This document shows, piece by piece, positions 54,283 to 63,262 of a DNA stretch of 64,000 nucleotides. The notes below the pieces were generated by a model. It did not search any database and was not told the origin of the DNA. It saw nothing but the letters and a program-made list of their open reading frames with translations. The first letter of the stretch is position 1; every line of letters starts with the position of its first letter. Origin of the DNA: an uncultured Campylobacter sp. Lineage in GTDB: Bacteria; Campylobacterota; Campylobacteria; Campylobacterales; Campylobacteraceae. A program made the translations under genes and the position numbers. The stretch is taken from assembly GCF_937921625.1 (NCBI RefSeq), contig NZ_CAKZTI010000055.1, positions 1-64,000 on the forward strand, given 5' to 3'.

Positions 54283-54926
54283 TAACCCCTTAAATTCGAA
54301 GCTTTAGACGTATCAAGCCCGTCATAGGCTTTGTAAAATCTAACCGCCAAAATGCTCATAATAATAACCGCAAAGATTGCATCGGTTAAAATTCCAAGCT
54401 CGACTAGCTCGTGAGAGTTGTAAGCCATAAGCGCAAGGCTTAGGTGGATGCCGTTTTCAAAGAGGCAGTAGGCTAGAATTTGCTTGATGAAAGAATTTCT
54501 TAGCATGAAGCCGAAAATTCCCATCATAAATACGGTTACCGCCGCTATTAGAACGATTCTTTCTTGAATAAGAGAGAATTTAAGCAAGATCGGATTAATT
54601 GTCATCGCAATCGCTAGCGAAAATCCCATCGCAATAACGGGGCTTACGAAAAAGCCGCCTACCGGCTCATCCTCGCTGATCACATCCAGCTTTTTAACTA
54701 GCCAAAATAAAATTCCTGGCACGAAAATAACCTTCGTAAAAAACGCCACTATCGCCCAAATTCTAAGCTGCGGCGCATTGAAGTTAGAATATAGCATAAA
54801 AAATATGCTTACCAAAAGTAGCGTCTGAATCGCGTAAATTCCGATCGAAAGTTTTAAATTTCTAAGTCCGAATACCGCGAGTGACGTTACGATCATACAA
54901 ATTGCTAAAATATCGATACTATTCAT
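54282..54926 (-). CDS. hyfE: Hydrogenase-4 membrane subunit HyfE
   Basis: Small membrane subunit with about six or seven helices, 214 residues. The C-terminal half (MLRNSFIKQILAYCLFENGIHLSLALMAYNSHELVELGILTDAIFAVIIMSILAVRFY) resembles NuoK-type subunits. It is specific for hydrogenase-4-like complexes and has no counterpart in the simpler FHL-1. One base follows to the hyfC stop. Confidence 0.92.
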   Translation of the reverse strand: MNSIDILAICMIVTSLAVFGLRNLKLSIGIYAIQTLLLVSIFFMLYSNFNAPQLRIWAIVAFFTKVIFVPGILFWLVKKLDVISEDEPVGGFFVSPVIAMGFSLAIAMTINPILLKFSLIQERIVLIAAVTVFMMGIFGFMLRNSFIKQILAYCLFENGIHLSLALMAYNSHELVELGILTDAIFAVIIMSILAVRFYKAYDGLDTSKASNLRG

Positions 54927-54927
54927 C

Positions 54928-55857
54928 TTAAAATCCTACTACGTAAAGCGTTAATGCCGCAAAAGCAATGGCAAGAGCGCCGCATGAAATTTTGCGCATG
55001 CTCGAAGTCATTCTGAAGCGTGGTCCAAAGTTGTCGATGAAAACGGCTGCTACGTAAAATACACCGGTTTTTAGCACAAAGATTATGATTGCCAAAAACG
55101 GATTGCTAAAATTCCACGGCTCAAATATCGTTAGGAATAATCCGATCATCGCAAACTGCTTCAAAATAAGCGCCGCTTGCACTAAGCCCAAATCGCTGCC
55201 TGCGTATTCGCCCAAAAGTCCTTCTTGAAGCTCTTGCTCGGCTTCGGCAAGATCAAATGGCTTTCTGCCGGTTTCTACATACATGCACCATAAAAACGCA
55301 ATCGAAGCGACAGCAAAGCTTGGAATTTGATAGCCGATCTGACCGCTGCGTACCATCTGCTGGATCTCAACTAAATTTGAAGTTCCTGCAGCCATCATTA
55401 CTACGATTAGGCACATCATCATCACAGGTTCGACAAAAACGGCAAGCATCTGCTCGCGTCCACCGCCGGTTGCCGCAAAAGGGTTACCGCTATCTATCGA
55501 AGCCGCACCGAATACGAAGCGCAAAAGCGCGCCTAGATATAGGATAACGAAAATATCCGAATATGCTCCGAAAAGGGTATCTTTGCTGTATGTTATAGGA
55601 ATGGCCGCCAAGATCGCCGCCGAAGTAGCGAATAGGAAAAACGGAGCCCACCTAAATACCCAGTGGCTGCACGCAGGAACGGTTCTGCCGCGCTTAAAAA
55701 GCTTAATAATATCGCGGTAAGTCTGGAAAAAATCACTTCCTTGTTTCGACTGAAGCTTGGCTCGAAGTTTTCTAGCCATACCGTCGAAGAGTGGAGCGAC
55801 TAGGACGATAACCGCGACTTGAAATATCATTAAAAATATAGTTTGTATAGTCTGCAT
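54928..55857 (-). CDS. hyfC: Hydrogenase-4 membrane anchor HyfC (NuoH-like)
   Basis: Membrane subunit that connects the hydrophilic arm to the antiporter-like modules. Eight helices; family blocks are APLFDGMARKLRAKLQSKQGSDFFQTYRDIIKLFKR (25-60), FFLFATSAAILAAIPI, and the acidic loop ETGRKPFDLAEAEQELQEGLLGEYAGSDLGL (about 190-220), which NuoH/HycD proteins share. 309 residues, normal length. Confidence 0.94.
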   Translation of the reverse strand: MQTIQTIFLMIFQVAVIVLVAPLFDGMARKLRAKLQSKQGSDFFQTYRDIIKLFKRGRTVPACSHWVFRWAPFFLFATSAAILAAIPITYSKDTLFGAYSDIFVILYLGALLRFVFGAASIDSGNPFAATGGGREQMLAVFVEPVMMMCLIVVMMAAGTSNLVEIQQMVRSGQIGYQIPSFAVASIAFLWCMYVETGRKPFDLAEAEQELQEGLLGEYAGSDLGLVQAALILKQFAMIGLFLTIFEPWNFSNPFLAIIIFVLKTGVFYVAAVFIDNFGPRFRMTSSMRKISCGALAIAFAALTLYVVGF

Positions 55858-55867
55858 CTCAAACCTC

Positions 55868-57841
55868 CTAGATCAAAAAATATCCGACGCCCAGTATCGC
55901 GCAAAGGTAGATTAGGATGTAAAGCGTATATAAATTTGCATAGCCGCTTTGAATAATTCCTATCTTATCGGCGACCTTCTTACTCCAATCGATTACCGGT
56001 TGATAAATTATCGTCCACCAAATGTCTTGTGGGTGGTTGTGATACTCGATCGGTCCGAAGTAGCCGTTTTGCTCTATTCTGCGTTTATGACCTCTAAATA
56101 ACCAGTCCATAATCTTTCTTAAATCGCCGGTAAAAGGACCGCCAGTTATCTGCATGCGAGGGCTATATTTAAAGCCGCACGCCCAAGGATCGGTCTCACG
56201 AGGTTTGTCGCGATTTGCTTTCATAACCGCTAGGATGATAAACGGAAGCAGCATTGTAGAACACAAAATCACTGCAATAAGAGGAGTTGAAACGATACTT
56301 CCCAAAGGCGAAGTGATTGACGAAGCGCCTAGGCTTGCGACATACCCGCTATTGGAAGTGATAGAATTTACTGCTTGCATAATGTAATCTACTATAAAGT
56401 GTGCGCCTACGCCAAATCCCACGCAGCCTATCATCAAAATGATCATTCCTAAAACCATTCCTAGTGGGCTTTCTTTTGCATTTTCCCAAATTTTTTCATC
56501 TCTCGGGGTTCCTGCAAAGATTACCGCATAAAGCTTAAGGTGCATACCGACCAAAACGCCGGTAAGTGCAAGAGCGACCACCGCTAAAGAGAAGGCGTAT
56601 CTGATGAAAATTCCACTTTCCTTAGCACCTTGAAGCATTCCTTGATAGGTAAACCATTCTGAAACGAAGCCGTTTACCGGAGGAAGCGCTGCGATACCCA
56701 TAATACCGATAAACATACCAACAGCAGTTAGCGGCATTTTTTTAGCTAGCCCTCCTAGCACGTCCATATTTTGCGTATGAGTAGCGTGGATTACAGAGCC
56801 TGCACATAAGAATAGCAAGCCTTTGAATATCGCGTGATTTACTACGTGGTAGCAGCCTGCTAAAAATCCGACTGCGGCTAGTGTTACATTGCCTGCTGCG
56901 ACGCCGTAAATTCCGGTGCCAAGACCCAGCAAGATAATGCCGATATTTTCAACCGAGTGGTACGCAAGAAGCGCTTTAAAGTCGTGCTGGCACAACGCGT
57001 ATAAAACGCCAAAAAGCGAGCTAGCTGCTCCTAGGATCAAAACTGCAAGTCCGAAATAGATACTTAGCGGTAAAAATAGTGTAAATTTAACAAGGGTAAA
57101 GAGCGCTACTTTAATCATAACGCCGCTCATTAGCGCAGAGACATTTGATGGAGCCGCAGGGTGAGCTTGCGGTAGCCAAACGTGGAAAGGCCACATTCCC
57201 GCTTTTGAGCCGAAGCCGACCAAAAATAGCACGAAAGCAGCCACAGAAGCACCCATCGGCATATTTACTTTTCCCCACTCCGCAAATTCGAAGCTGCCTG
57301 CGTAGTTTGCAATGATAAGTAATCCACAGGTGATACAAAATGCACCGATCTGCGCTATACCTAAATATACCATAACGGCTTTGAGCGTGCCTTTGCCATC
57401 GTTTACTATGATTAGAAATGACGAAATTAACGTCATAAGCTCCCATAAAACAGCGAAGCAAAATACATTATCCGCACTGATGACTAAAAGCATAGATAAG
57501 ATGAAGGTATTAAATAAACATGCAAAAACGCCAATATTTGCCTTTCCGATATATTCCTCAGCATAGCTCATACCGTAAACGCTGCTTGCAAAGCCTATAA
57601 AAACGACTACGAAGCTGAAGAAATTTCCAAGCGGACTTAAAGCAAATTTTGGCGCATATAAGAAAGTACCGCCCAAAACGAAGCTATCGCTTACGCCCAT
57701 ATTGGCTACGAAATGACACATCGCATAAAAACAGCTGATAGCACCTAATCCAAATCCCACCTTAACGGCAGTTTTTGGAGCGCAGTATAAAAGGATACTA
57801 ATTACTGCACTGACGATAAATAAAGTATAGACGCTTATCAT
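55868..57841 (-). CDS. hyfB: Hydrogenase-4 antiporter-like subunit HyfB
   Basis: Largest membrane subunit (657 residues; E. coli HyfB 672), related to NuoL/M antiporters with about 16 helices. Key blocks: VLWELMTLISSFLIIVNDG, FLVGFGSKAGMWPFHVWLPQAHPAAPSNVSALMSGVMIK (the conserved lysine/proline helix), LLAYHSVENIGIILLGLGTG and a charged C-terminal extension with DPWACGFKYSPRMQITGGPF. Start is ATG 57841 overlapping the hyfA stop; the frame is open to 57871 within hyfA. One of two antiporter-like subunits of the complex. Confidence 0.94.
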   Translation of the reverse strand: MISVYTLFIVSAVISILLYCAPKTAVKVGFGLGAISCFYAMCHFVANMGVSDSFVLGGTFLYAPKFALSPLGNFFSFVVVFIGFASSVYGMSYAEEYIGKANIGVFACLFNTFILSMLLVISADNVFCFAVLWELMTLISSFLIIVNDGKGTLKAVMVYLGIAQIGAFCITCGLLIIANYAGSFEFAEWGKVNMPMGASVAAFVLFLVGFGSKAGMWPFHVWLPQAHPAAPSNVSALMSGVMIKVALFTLVKFTLFLPLSIYFGLAVLILGAASSLFGVLYALCQHDFKALLAYHSVENIGIILLGLGTGIYGVAAGNVTLAAVGFLAGCYHVVNHAIFKGLLFLCAGSVIHATHTQNMDVLGGLAKKMPLTAVGMFIGIMGIAALPPVNGFVSEWFTYQGMLQGAKESGIFIRYAFSLAVVALALTGVLVGMHLKLYAVIFAGTPRDEKIWENAKESPLGMVLGMIILMIGCVGFGVGAHFIVDYIMQAVNSITSNSGYVASLGASSITSPLGSIVSTPLIAVILCSTMLLPFIILAVMKANRDKPRETDPWACGFKYSPRMQITGGPFTGDLRKIMDWLFRGHKRRIEQNGYFGPIEYHNHPQDIWWTIIYQPVIDWSKKVADKIGIIQSGYANLYTLYILIYLCAILGVGYFLI

Positions 57842-58437
57842 TTTGCGCCTCCTTCTTTTTTGGCGACGCAACTGATTTCGCCGTTTAACACGTCTTTTGC
57901 AAAAGCATTAGCCGCATCGTAGTCTATCGCAAAGCCCAATTTATGCTTACCTTCTTTAGGATCTATCATAATGATAGCGCTAGTTGGGCAAACCTCGACG
58001 CATGCAGGACCGTTTTCGCGTCCGTTGCATAGATCGCATTTGATGGCGGTGCTTTTGGCGCCCGCTTGGCTTTCGATCTCGAGATAATACTTCGGCTCGA
58101 CCGCATAATTTACTGACGGCATAAGCTCGGCATTCGAGCTGATCGCGCCATAAGGACAGGCGAGCGTACACATCTTGCATCCGATGCAAATTTCTTCGTG
58201 CAATTCGATATAGTTATTATCGAAGCGAAGCGCACCGGTAGGGCAGACGTTTGCGCATGGTCCGTCATCGCACTGCCTGCACTGCGTAGGCATAACGCCG
58301 TAAGCCTGTCTAAGCACGGTAAGTCGCGATTTAGCAAGCTTGCCGCGCTCGTAGGCACTTGAGTAACAGGCCGCCATGCACGTCGTGCAACCGATACATC
58401 GTTTGTAATCGCAGATTACAAATTTATGTTGTTTCAT
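57838..58437 (-). CDS. hyfA: Four-cluster ferredoxin HyfA (HycB-like)
   Basis: Electron-transfer protein with four [4Fe-4S] clusters that passes electrons from formate dehydrogenase to hydrogenase. The 199-residue protein has CIGCTTCMAAC, CRQCDDGPCANVCP, CIGCKMCTLACP and CDLCNGRENGPACVEVCP. It lacks a Tat signal, so it is cytoplasmic, as are HycB and HyfA. First gene of the minus-strand operon; the GGAG site lies before the ATG, in the divergent promoter region. Confidence 0.93.
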   Translation of the reverse strand: MKQHKFVICDYKRCIGCTTCMAACYSSAYERGKLAKSRLTVLRQAYGVMPTQCRQCDDGPCANVCPTGALRFDNNYIELHEEICIGCKMCTLACPYGAISSNAELMPSVNYAVEPKYYLEIESQAGAKSTAIKCDLCNGRENGPACVEVCPTSAIIMIDPKEGKHKLGFAIDYDAANAFAKDVLNGEISCVAKKEGGAK

Positions 58438-58843
58438 ACCTTTCTCCTTGACTTAAGGAATTTTAAAAATTTTTTACTAAAAATTTTGGTGTAATTATAT
58501 TTAAGTCCGTAAAAAAATTCCGTCATTTATCTGACGATATTTGGAATTTATTTGATAAATTTGCTTTCAAAGCTTAAATTTAAAAACTAATTTCTTTTTT
58601 AAACAGGTCCGTTGATTATTTGCTTTAAAAGTCTAGTATATCAGTATTAAAGTATATTTTAAAATTTAAATTACTACTTAAATTACTACTTAAATTACCC
58701 CAACTTACTCCTAATTATAATTGAAAAAATTCTTTTAGCTTAAGGCAAAATTTCAATTTTATTTTAGGTAAGAATTTATATAATTGTGCCGAAATTGCAT
58801 ATATGGTAATTTTGCATGTTTAGTATTTTCGAAAGGAGAAAAT
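58438..58843. promoter_or_regulatory. Divergent hyf/fdhF promoter region with 12-bp direct repeats
   Basis: About 405 AT-rich bases. Candidate -10 boxes: TATAAT on the minus strand at 58494-58499 (57 bases before hyfA) and TATAAT on the plus strand at 58779-58784 (59 bases before fdhF). Between them a 12-base unit AAATTACTACTT is repeated directly at 58668-58679 and 58680-58691, then a shorter copy to 58699. Such repeats spaced at about a helical turn are typical of operator sites, but no regulator can be named. No sigma-54 box of classical form was found by eye. Confidence 0.55.
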
Positions 58844-61111
58844 ATGGCGAATAAAGGCAAGGTCATATGCCCTTATTGTGGCACAGGCTGTCAAATCGAG
58901 CTGACTGCGGAAGACAATTATATCAAATCCGCAACTGGCGTAAGCGACAACCCCGTAAATCAGGGTTGTTTATGTTTGAAAGGTTATTACGGATGGAATT
59001 ACGTAGGCTCTAGAGATAGACTTACTACTCCGCTAATTCGTAAAAAGAATGGCAAATTTAGTAAAGATGGCGATTTGGTCGAGGCTAGCTGGGACGAAGC
59101 GCTTGATTTGGTTGCTAAAAAGATGCTCGAGGTTAAAGAAAAATACGGCGCTGACGCGATAGCCGGAAACTATTCCGCACGCTGTACGCACGAGGATAAC
59201 TACGTAGCGCAGAAGCTACTTAGAATTTTAGGCACGAATAATATCGATCACTGCGCGCGCATTTGACACGCTCCGACTGTGGCAGGTCTTGCCAAAACAA
59301 TCGGTAACGGAGCGGCTACAAATAGCTTCACGGAGATCGGAACTCACAGCAACTGCATTATGATGATCGGCTCAAACCCGGAAAATGGTCACCCGATCGT
59401 AGCTATGCACGTACAAAGAGCGCTAAATAGAGGCGCCAAACTCATCGTCATTGACCCGGTTAAGACGGAATTTGCAAATCGCGCAGATATCCACCTCCAG
59501 CTTGAGCCGGAGCACAATATCCCAGTCATTAACGCTTTAATCCATGCTATTATCGACGAGGATTTGGTAAATCACGAATTCGTTGAGAAATACACCAAGG
59601 GTTTTGAATATGTAAAAGAGGCGGTTAAGGATTATTCGCCTGAGGCCGTAGCTAAATACACTAGGCTAAACGCCGAGGATATTAGAAAAGCGGCTAGAAT
59701 TTACGCTACTACGCGACCTGCGGTTATCACGCACGGAATGGGTGTAACTCACTTCAACCACGGCGTGGGCGCGGTCTGCGACATTTCAAATTTAATGCTT
59801 GTAACGGGCAACGTGGGCGAGCTTGGAAGCGGCGATCTACCGATCCGTGGACAAGAAAACGTCCAAGGCTGCTGCGATATGGGAATGCTTCCTAACGTAT
59901 TTACCGGCTATAAAGCTGTAACCGACGAGAGTGCCCGTGATTGGTTTGAGCGCCAGTGGAATTTACCAAAAGGTCATCTAAACGGTAAGATCGGCATTCA
60001 TAAAACTGAAGTTCCTGACGCAATTCTTGATGGTAGGGTAAAATTCTTCTGGACGATGGGTGAAAACCCGGTTATGACCGATCCGAACGCAAACCACTTC
60101 TTGCGCGCGATTTCGCAGGTAGAGATGTATGTGATCCAAGATATTTTCTTAACCGAGACGAGCCGCAAAGCAGATGTTGTGCTTCCTGGAGCTTGCAGCG
60201 GCGAGAAGGAGGGCACTTATGCTAACGCCGAGCGCCGCGTACAGCATAGCGAGATTGTAGTTGCCCCTCCGGGACAAGCTAGACAAGACTGGGCTATCAT
60301 CTGCGAGCTTGCCAGACGCTTAGGACTAGGGGATTATTTCACATTTCAATCTCCAGAGCAGATTTGGGAAGAGGTGCGCAGGGTAGCTCCGCACAACTAC
60401 GGCGGAATGAGCTATTACCGCATCAAAAAATACCACGGACTTCACTGGCCGTGCCCTGATGAGAATTCTATGGGCGGACCTGCATTGTATCTTGATAAGA
60501 AATTCTTTACCCCGGACGGTAAAGGAAATTTCGTCCCAGTTCTATTCGTGGATGATAAAAGCAAGATCGAAAGCGCCAAAGAGGAATTCGCAAAGCGTAT
60601 GAATATGCCGAAAGATTATCCTGTAATGGCGGGCTCCGTGGACGAGAAGACCGACGAGGAGTTCCCTATCCAGCTTTTAACTACGCGTAAGGTTTACGAG
60701 TACGCAGGAGGCGCGATGACTAGGCGCTCTAAGATCGTCGAGCAGGGTGGCGACGCGATAGGACCGATTGCGGAAATGAATCCGAAACTCGCCGAACGAT
60801 ATGGAATTTCACAGGGCGATTTCATCGTCGCGTGGAGCCGCTACGGCTATATCGCGATCAAGGCGGACATCACCGAGTGCATAATGGATGGTATCATTCA
60901 GATGTCTTATCACTACTGGGAGAGCTGCTGCAACGAGCTAACCAGCGGCGGCTGGGATCTAATCGCCAAAACGCCTACATTTAAGGCAGCGATTCAGATC
61001 AAAAAGATCGACGAAGAGGAATTTTTGCGTATCCGCGAGCTTAAGCGCATTAAGTTTCAGACCAACAAGGTCGTTTACGACGACTTCCACCACCATCCGA
61101 TTAAATTCTAA
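58844..61111 (+). CDS. fdhF: Formate dehydrogenase H, selenocysteine-containing
   Basis: Molybdenum bis-MGD enzyme oxidising formate to CO2, cytosolic partner of hydrogenase-4. ATG 58844 follows AAAGGAGAAAAT; the frame reads through TGA at 59264-59266 as selenocysteine 141 to the real stop at 61111, giving 755 residues (E. coli FdhF 715). Cluster ligands C9, C12, C16 and C44 with K46 (NQGCLCLKG) match the family; ARI-Sec-HAPTVAGLA matches ARV-Sec-HGPSVAGLH of E. coli, with the catalytic His after Sec. Further blocks: GMGVTHFNHG, RGQENVQGCCDMG, FFWTMGENPVMTDPN. A bacterial SECIS hairpin follows the UGA. Gene callers would split it into two at the TGA. Confidence 0.95.
59273..59304 (+). promoter_or_regulatory. 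Bacterial SECIS element of fdhF
   Basis: RNA hairpin inside the coding region starting 6 bases after the UGA. Lower stem CCGACUGU (59273-59280) with ACAAUCGG (59297-59304), one C-A mismatch; bulge AAA; upper stem GGCA (59281-59284) with UGCC (59290-59293); loop GGUCU (59285-59289) starts with the GGU that SelB recognises. The loop-to-UGA distance is as in E. coli fdhF. Confidence 0.9.
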
Positions 61112-62068
61112 GAATTTAATCTTATCCATAGATTCGGGGGCTATGCTTCCGAATCTACTTTTTAACAATCAATTCAAATAATATGAAATTTTGGCGATCT
61201 AGCCGTCTTGCGATATTTTAAAGATCAAAAATTTCAAGAATTCAATGAATTTCGCGGTATTAATACGCTTTTTTTGCGTAGTTGCACTATCGATAAGAGG
61301 GCATAGAAATTTATCTGCTATTTCATTTAATAGATGCGACGGCAGAGACCGGGCATTCGTGATTTATCAAATCCTAATAAATGTAGTCTCTATAAGAGCG
61401 GCGCAATGGAGTAAATTTTAAAGATAAGCATGATAATAAGGCTATTTTATCGCGACAAATCTTGCCAAATTACATTATTGATTAAATTTTAACGCGCGCA
61501 GGCTGATTTTATGCGAATTAGCCTATATTGCCGAATAGCGCTGCAATTTTAATAACGCAAATGCGATTTTTGTGATTTTGATAGATGAATGCAAAAGGCT
61601 CATAGGCTTTTTTAAAATGCTAGACGCGGCTTTTAGTCTTAATGGTCGCAAAATGCCGGTTTCTAGCATAACCGGAGTAGTTTCGCGCTCCGTCCGAAAT
61701 CCATAAATTTTAATTTTAAAATTTTAGATTTAAAATTCCGAATTCCGCCGTGCTTGGAGCTCGGAATTTTTATAATTTTATTTTATCGCGTGTTTTTGGC
61801 GTTCTATTTTTCACGCGGGAGCCCTTTGCTGCGCCAGATCACGCTGCTTGCGATGTTAAAGCTATTGCGCAAAAGCTTCTGCCTTGCTTGTGGATGAGAT
61901 TTATGAAACTAGGCTCTGATATTGAAGCTATTGCGCCAAAGCTGCTGCGGCAGAATTCCATCTACTTTATTAAAAGTAGTTAGAATTTCCGCCGCTTATC
62001 GCACCTGAGCTACTTATTGTGCCAGATCTGTTCGTCACACCTTATTTTTATCGCTCGCAGCACCCGCT
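61112..62068. other. Long non-coding gap after fdhF
   Basis: About 960 bases. The first 50 hold the fdhF terminator; the rest has no credible gene. A 77-residue frame at 61750-61983 has no ribosome binding site and carries repeat words (GGAATTTTTATAATTTTATTTTA). Confidence 0.5.
61129..61163 (+). terminator. Rho-independent terminator of fdhF
   Basis: Nine-pair stem TAGATTCGG (61129-61137) with CCGAATCTA (61149-61157) around an 11-base loop, followed by CTTTTT. It lies 17 bases after the fdhF stop. Confidence 0.8.
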
Positions 62069-63262
62069 TTACTTTGTTGCGCCTAAATTTTTGCCGTCCA
62101 TCGTGTTAGAATCGCTTGCAGCGCCGTGATTTTCGCTGCTTGCAGAATCTGAGCTCGTCGTACCGCTAGGGCTTGCGGAGATTGGATTTGCTATGCTTTC
62201 GCCCGCGATGCCGCTTACGTTATTTATGTAGGCTACGGTGCTTATTTTATTCCATTCTCTACCGATTTTCAAAAATGCGCGCTGGCTGTCTAGGATCTCT
62301 TTAAACATCGGATCTTTCGCCGCTTCCTCGTCTAAGATTTCATTCGTTGCTTTTTTAAGCGCGGCTATCACGTCCGCAGGGAAGTCGCGCACCTGCACGT
62401 CCGGAAACTGCGCTTTTAGCTCTGCCCAAATGCGAGCGTTTTCGTAAAAGCCCTTATTTTGGAAGTTCTCGCCGGCAAGTCTTGCTGCAGCCTCTAAGAT
62501 CGCTTGAAGATCCGCAGGCAGCTTCTCTAGCGCCTTTTGATTTACCAGCAGCTGGCAGTCTCCCATAGGCTCTTGCCAGCCTGTGTAGTAGTATTTAGCC
62601 ACTTTGTGAAATCCAAGTGGCATATCATAGACAGGGCTTACCCACTCGACCGCGTCGATCGTACCCATCTCTAACGCCATAAATAGCTCGCCCGTAGGCA
62701 CCGTGTTTATAGTGGCACCCAGCTTGCTCATCACCTCTCCGCCTAGCCCCGGTATGCGGAATTTAAGCCCTTGCAAATCCGCGACTGAGTTGATCTCTTT
62801 TTTAAACCAGCCGCCCATTTGCATGCCGGTAGATCCCATCAAAAAGGTCTTTATACCGTATTGCGCGAACATCTTATTATTAAGCTCTCGCCCACCACCA
62901 TAGTAGTACCACGCGTGCTGCTCATCAGTAGTCATACCGAAAGGCACCGCCGTCCAGAGCATAGTTTTGGCGTCTTTGCCTTTATAATAATAAAGCGAAG
63001 TATATCCTAGATCGTATTGACCGCTTTTGACGAAGTCGAATATGCCAAAGCTTGCCTTGTGCTTGCTCGGTGTATCGATGCGGATCTGAAGCCTGCCGCC
63101 ACTAAGGCTTTCGGCATAGTTTTTAAAATCCTCGGCGGCAGCGCCCAAAACGGGCGTAGTCGCCTCCCACGTGCTAGCAAGTCTTAGGCGATAAACCTTA
63201 TCGTCGCCGAAAAGCTGAGAACCCAAAAGCATGAGACATGCAAACAAAAAAATCTTTTTCAT
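62069..63262 (-). CDS. dctP: TRAP transporter solute-binding protein (DctP family), orphan
   Basis: Periplasmic substrate-binding protein of a TRAP transporter for 2-oxo acids or related carboxylates. Signal peptide MKKIFLFACLMLLGSQLFG, then LRLASTWEATTPVLGAAAEDF, FRIPGLGGEVMSKLGATINTVPTGELFMALEMGTIDAVEWVSPVYDMPLGF with the substrate-clamping region, the TakP-like subgroup signature. The last 40 residues are Ser/Ala/Asn-rich, unusual for the family. Start 63262 has GAAAGGATAGAA upstream. No DctQ/DctM membrane genes lie on the minus strand next to it in the window, so it is an orphan here. Confidence 0.85.
   Translation of the reverse strand: MKKIFLFACLMLLGSQLFGDDKVYRLRLASTWEATTPVLGAAAEDFKNYAESLSGGRLQIRIDTPSKHKASFGIFDFVKSGQYDLGYTSLYYYKGKDAKTMLWTAVPFGMTTDEQHAWYYYGGGRELNNKMFAQYGIKTFLMGSTGMQMGGWFKKEINSVADLQGLKFRIPGLGGEVMSKLGATINTVPTGELFMALEMGTIDAVEWVSPVYDMPLGFHKVAKYYYTGWQEPMGDCQLLVNQKALEKLPADLQAILEAAARLAGENFQNKGFYENARIWAELKAQFPDVQVRDFPADVIAALKKATNEILDEEAAKDPMFKEILDSQRAFLKIGREWNKISTVAYINNVSGIAGESIANPISASPSGTTSSDSASSENHGAASDSNTMDGKNLGATK

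Noticed and set aside
58668..58699. CRISPR-like or IS end
   Set aside because: Only 12-base direct repeats without spacers, in a promoter region; operator sites explain them better.
58784..58843. Earlier start for fdhF at 58784
   Set aside because: It would add a Cys-rich leader absent from the family, and the Shine-Dalgarno site lies before ATG 58844.
59264..59266. fdhF as a pseudogene or two separate genes split by TGA
   Set aside because: The TGA sits exactly at the known selenocysteine position, the frame continues with conserved sequence and a SECIS hairpin follows.
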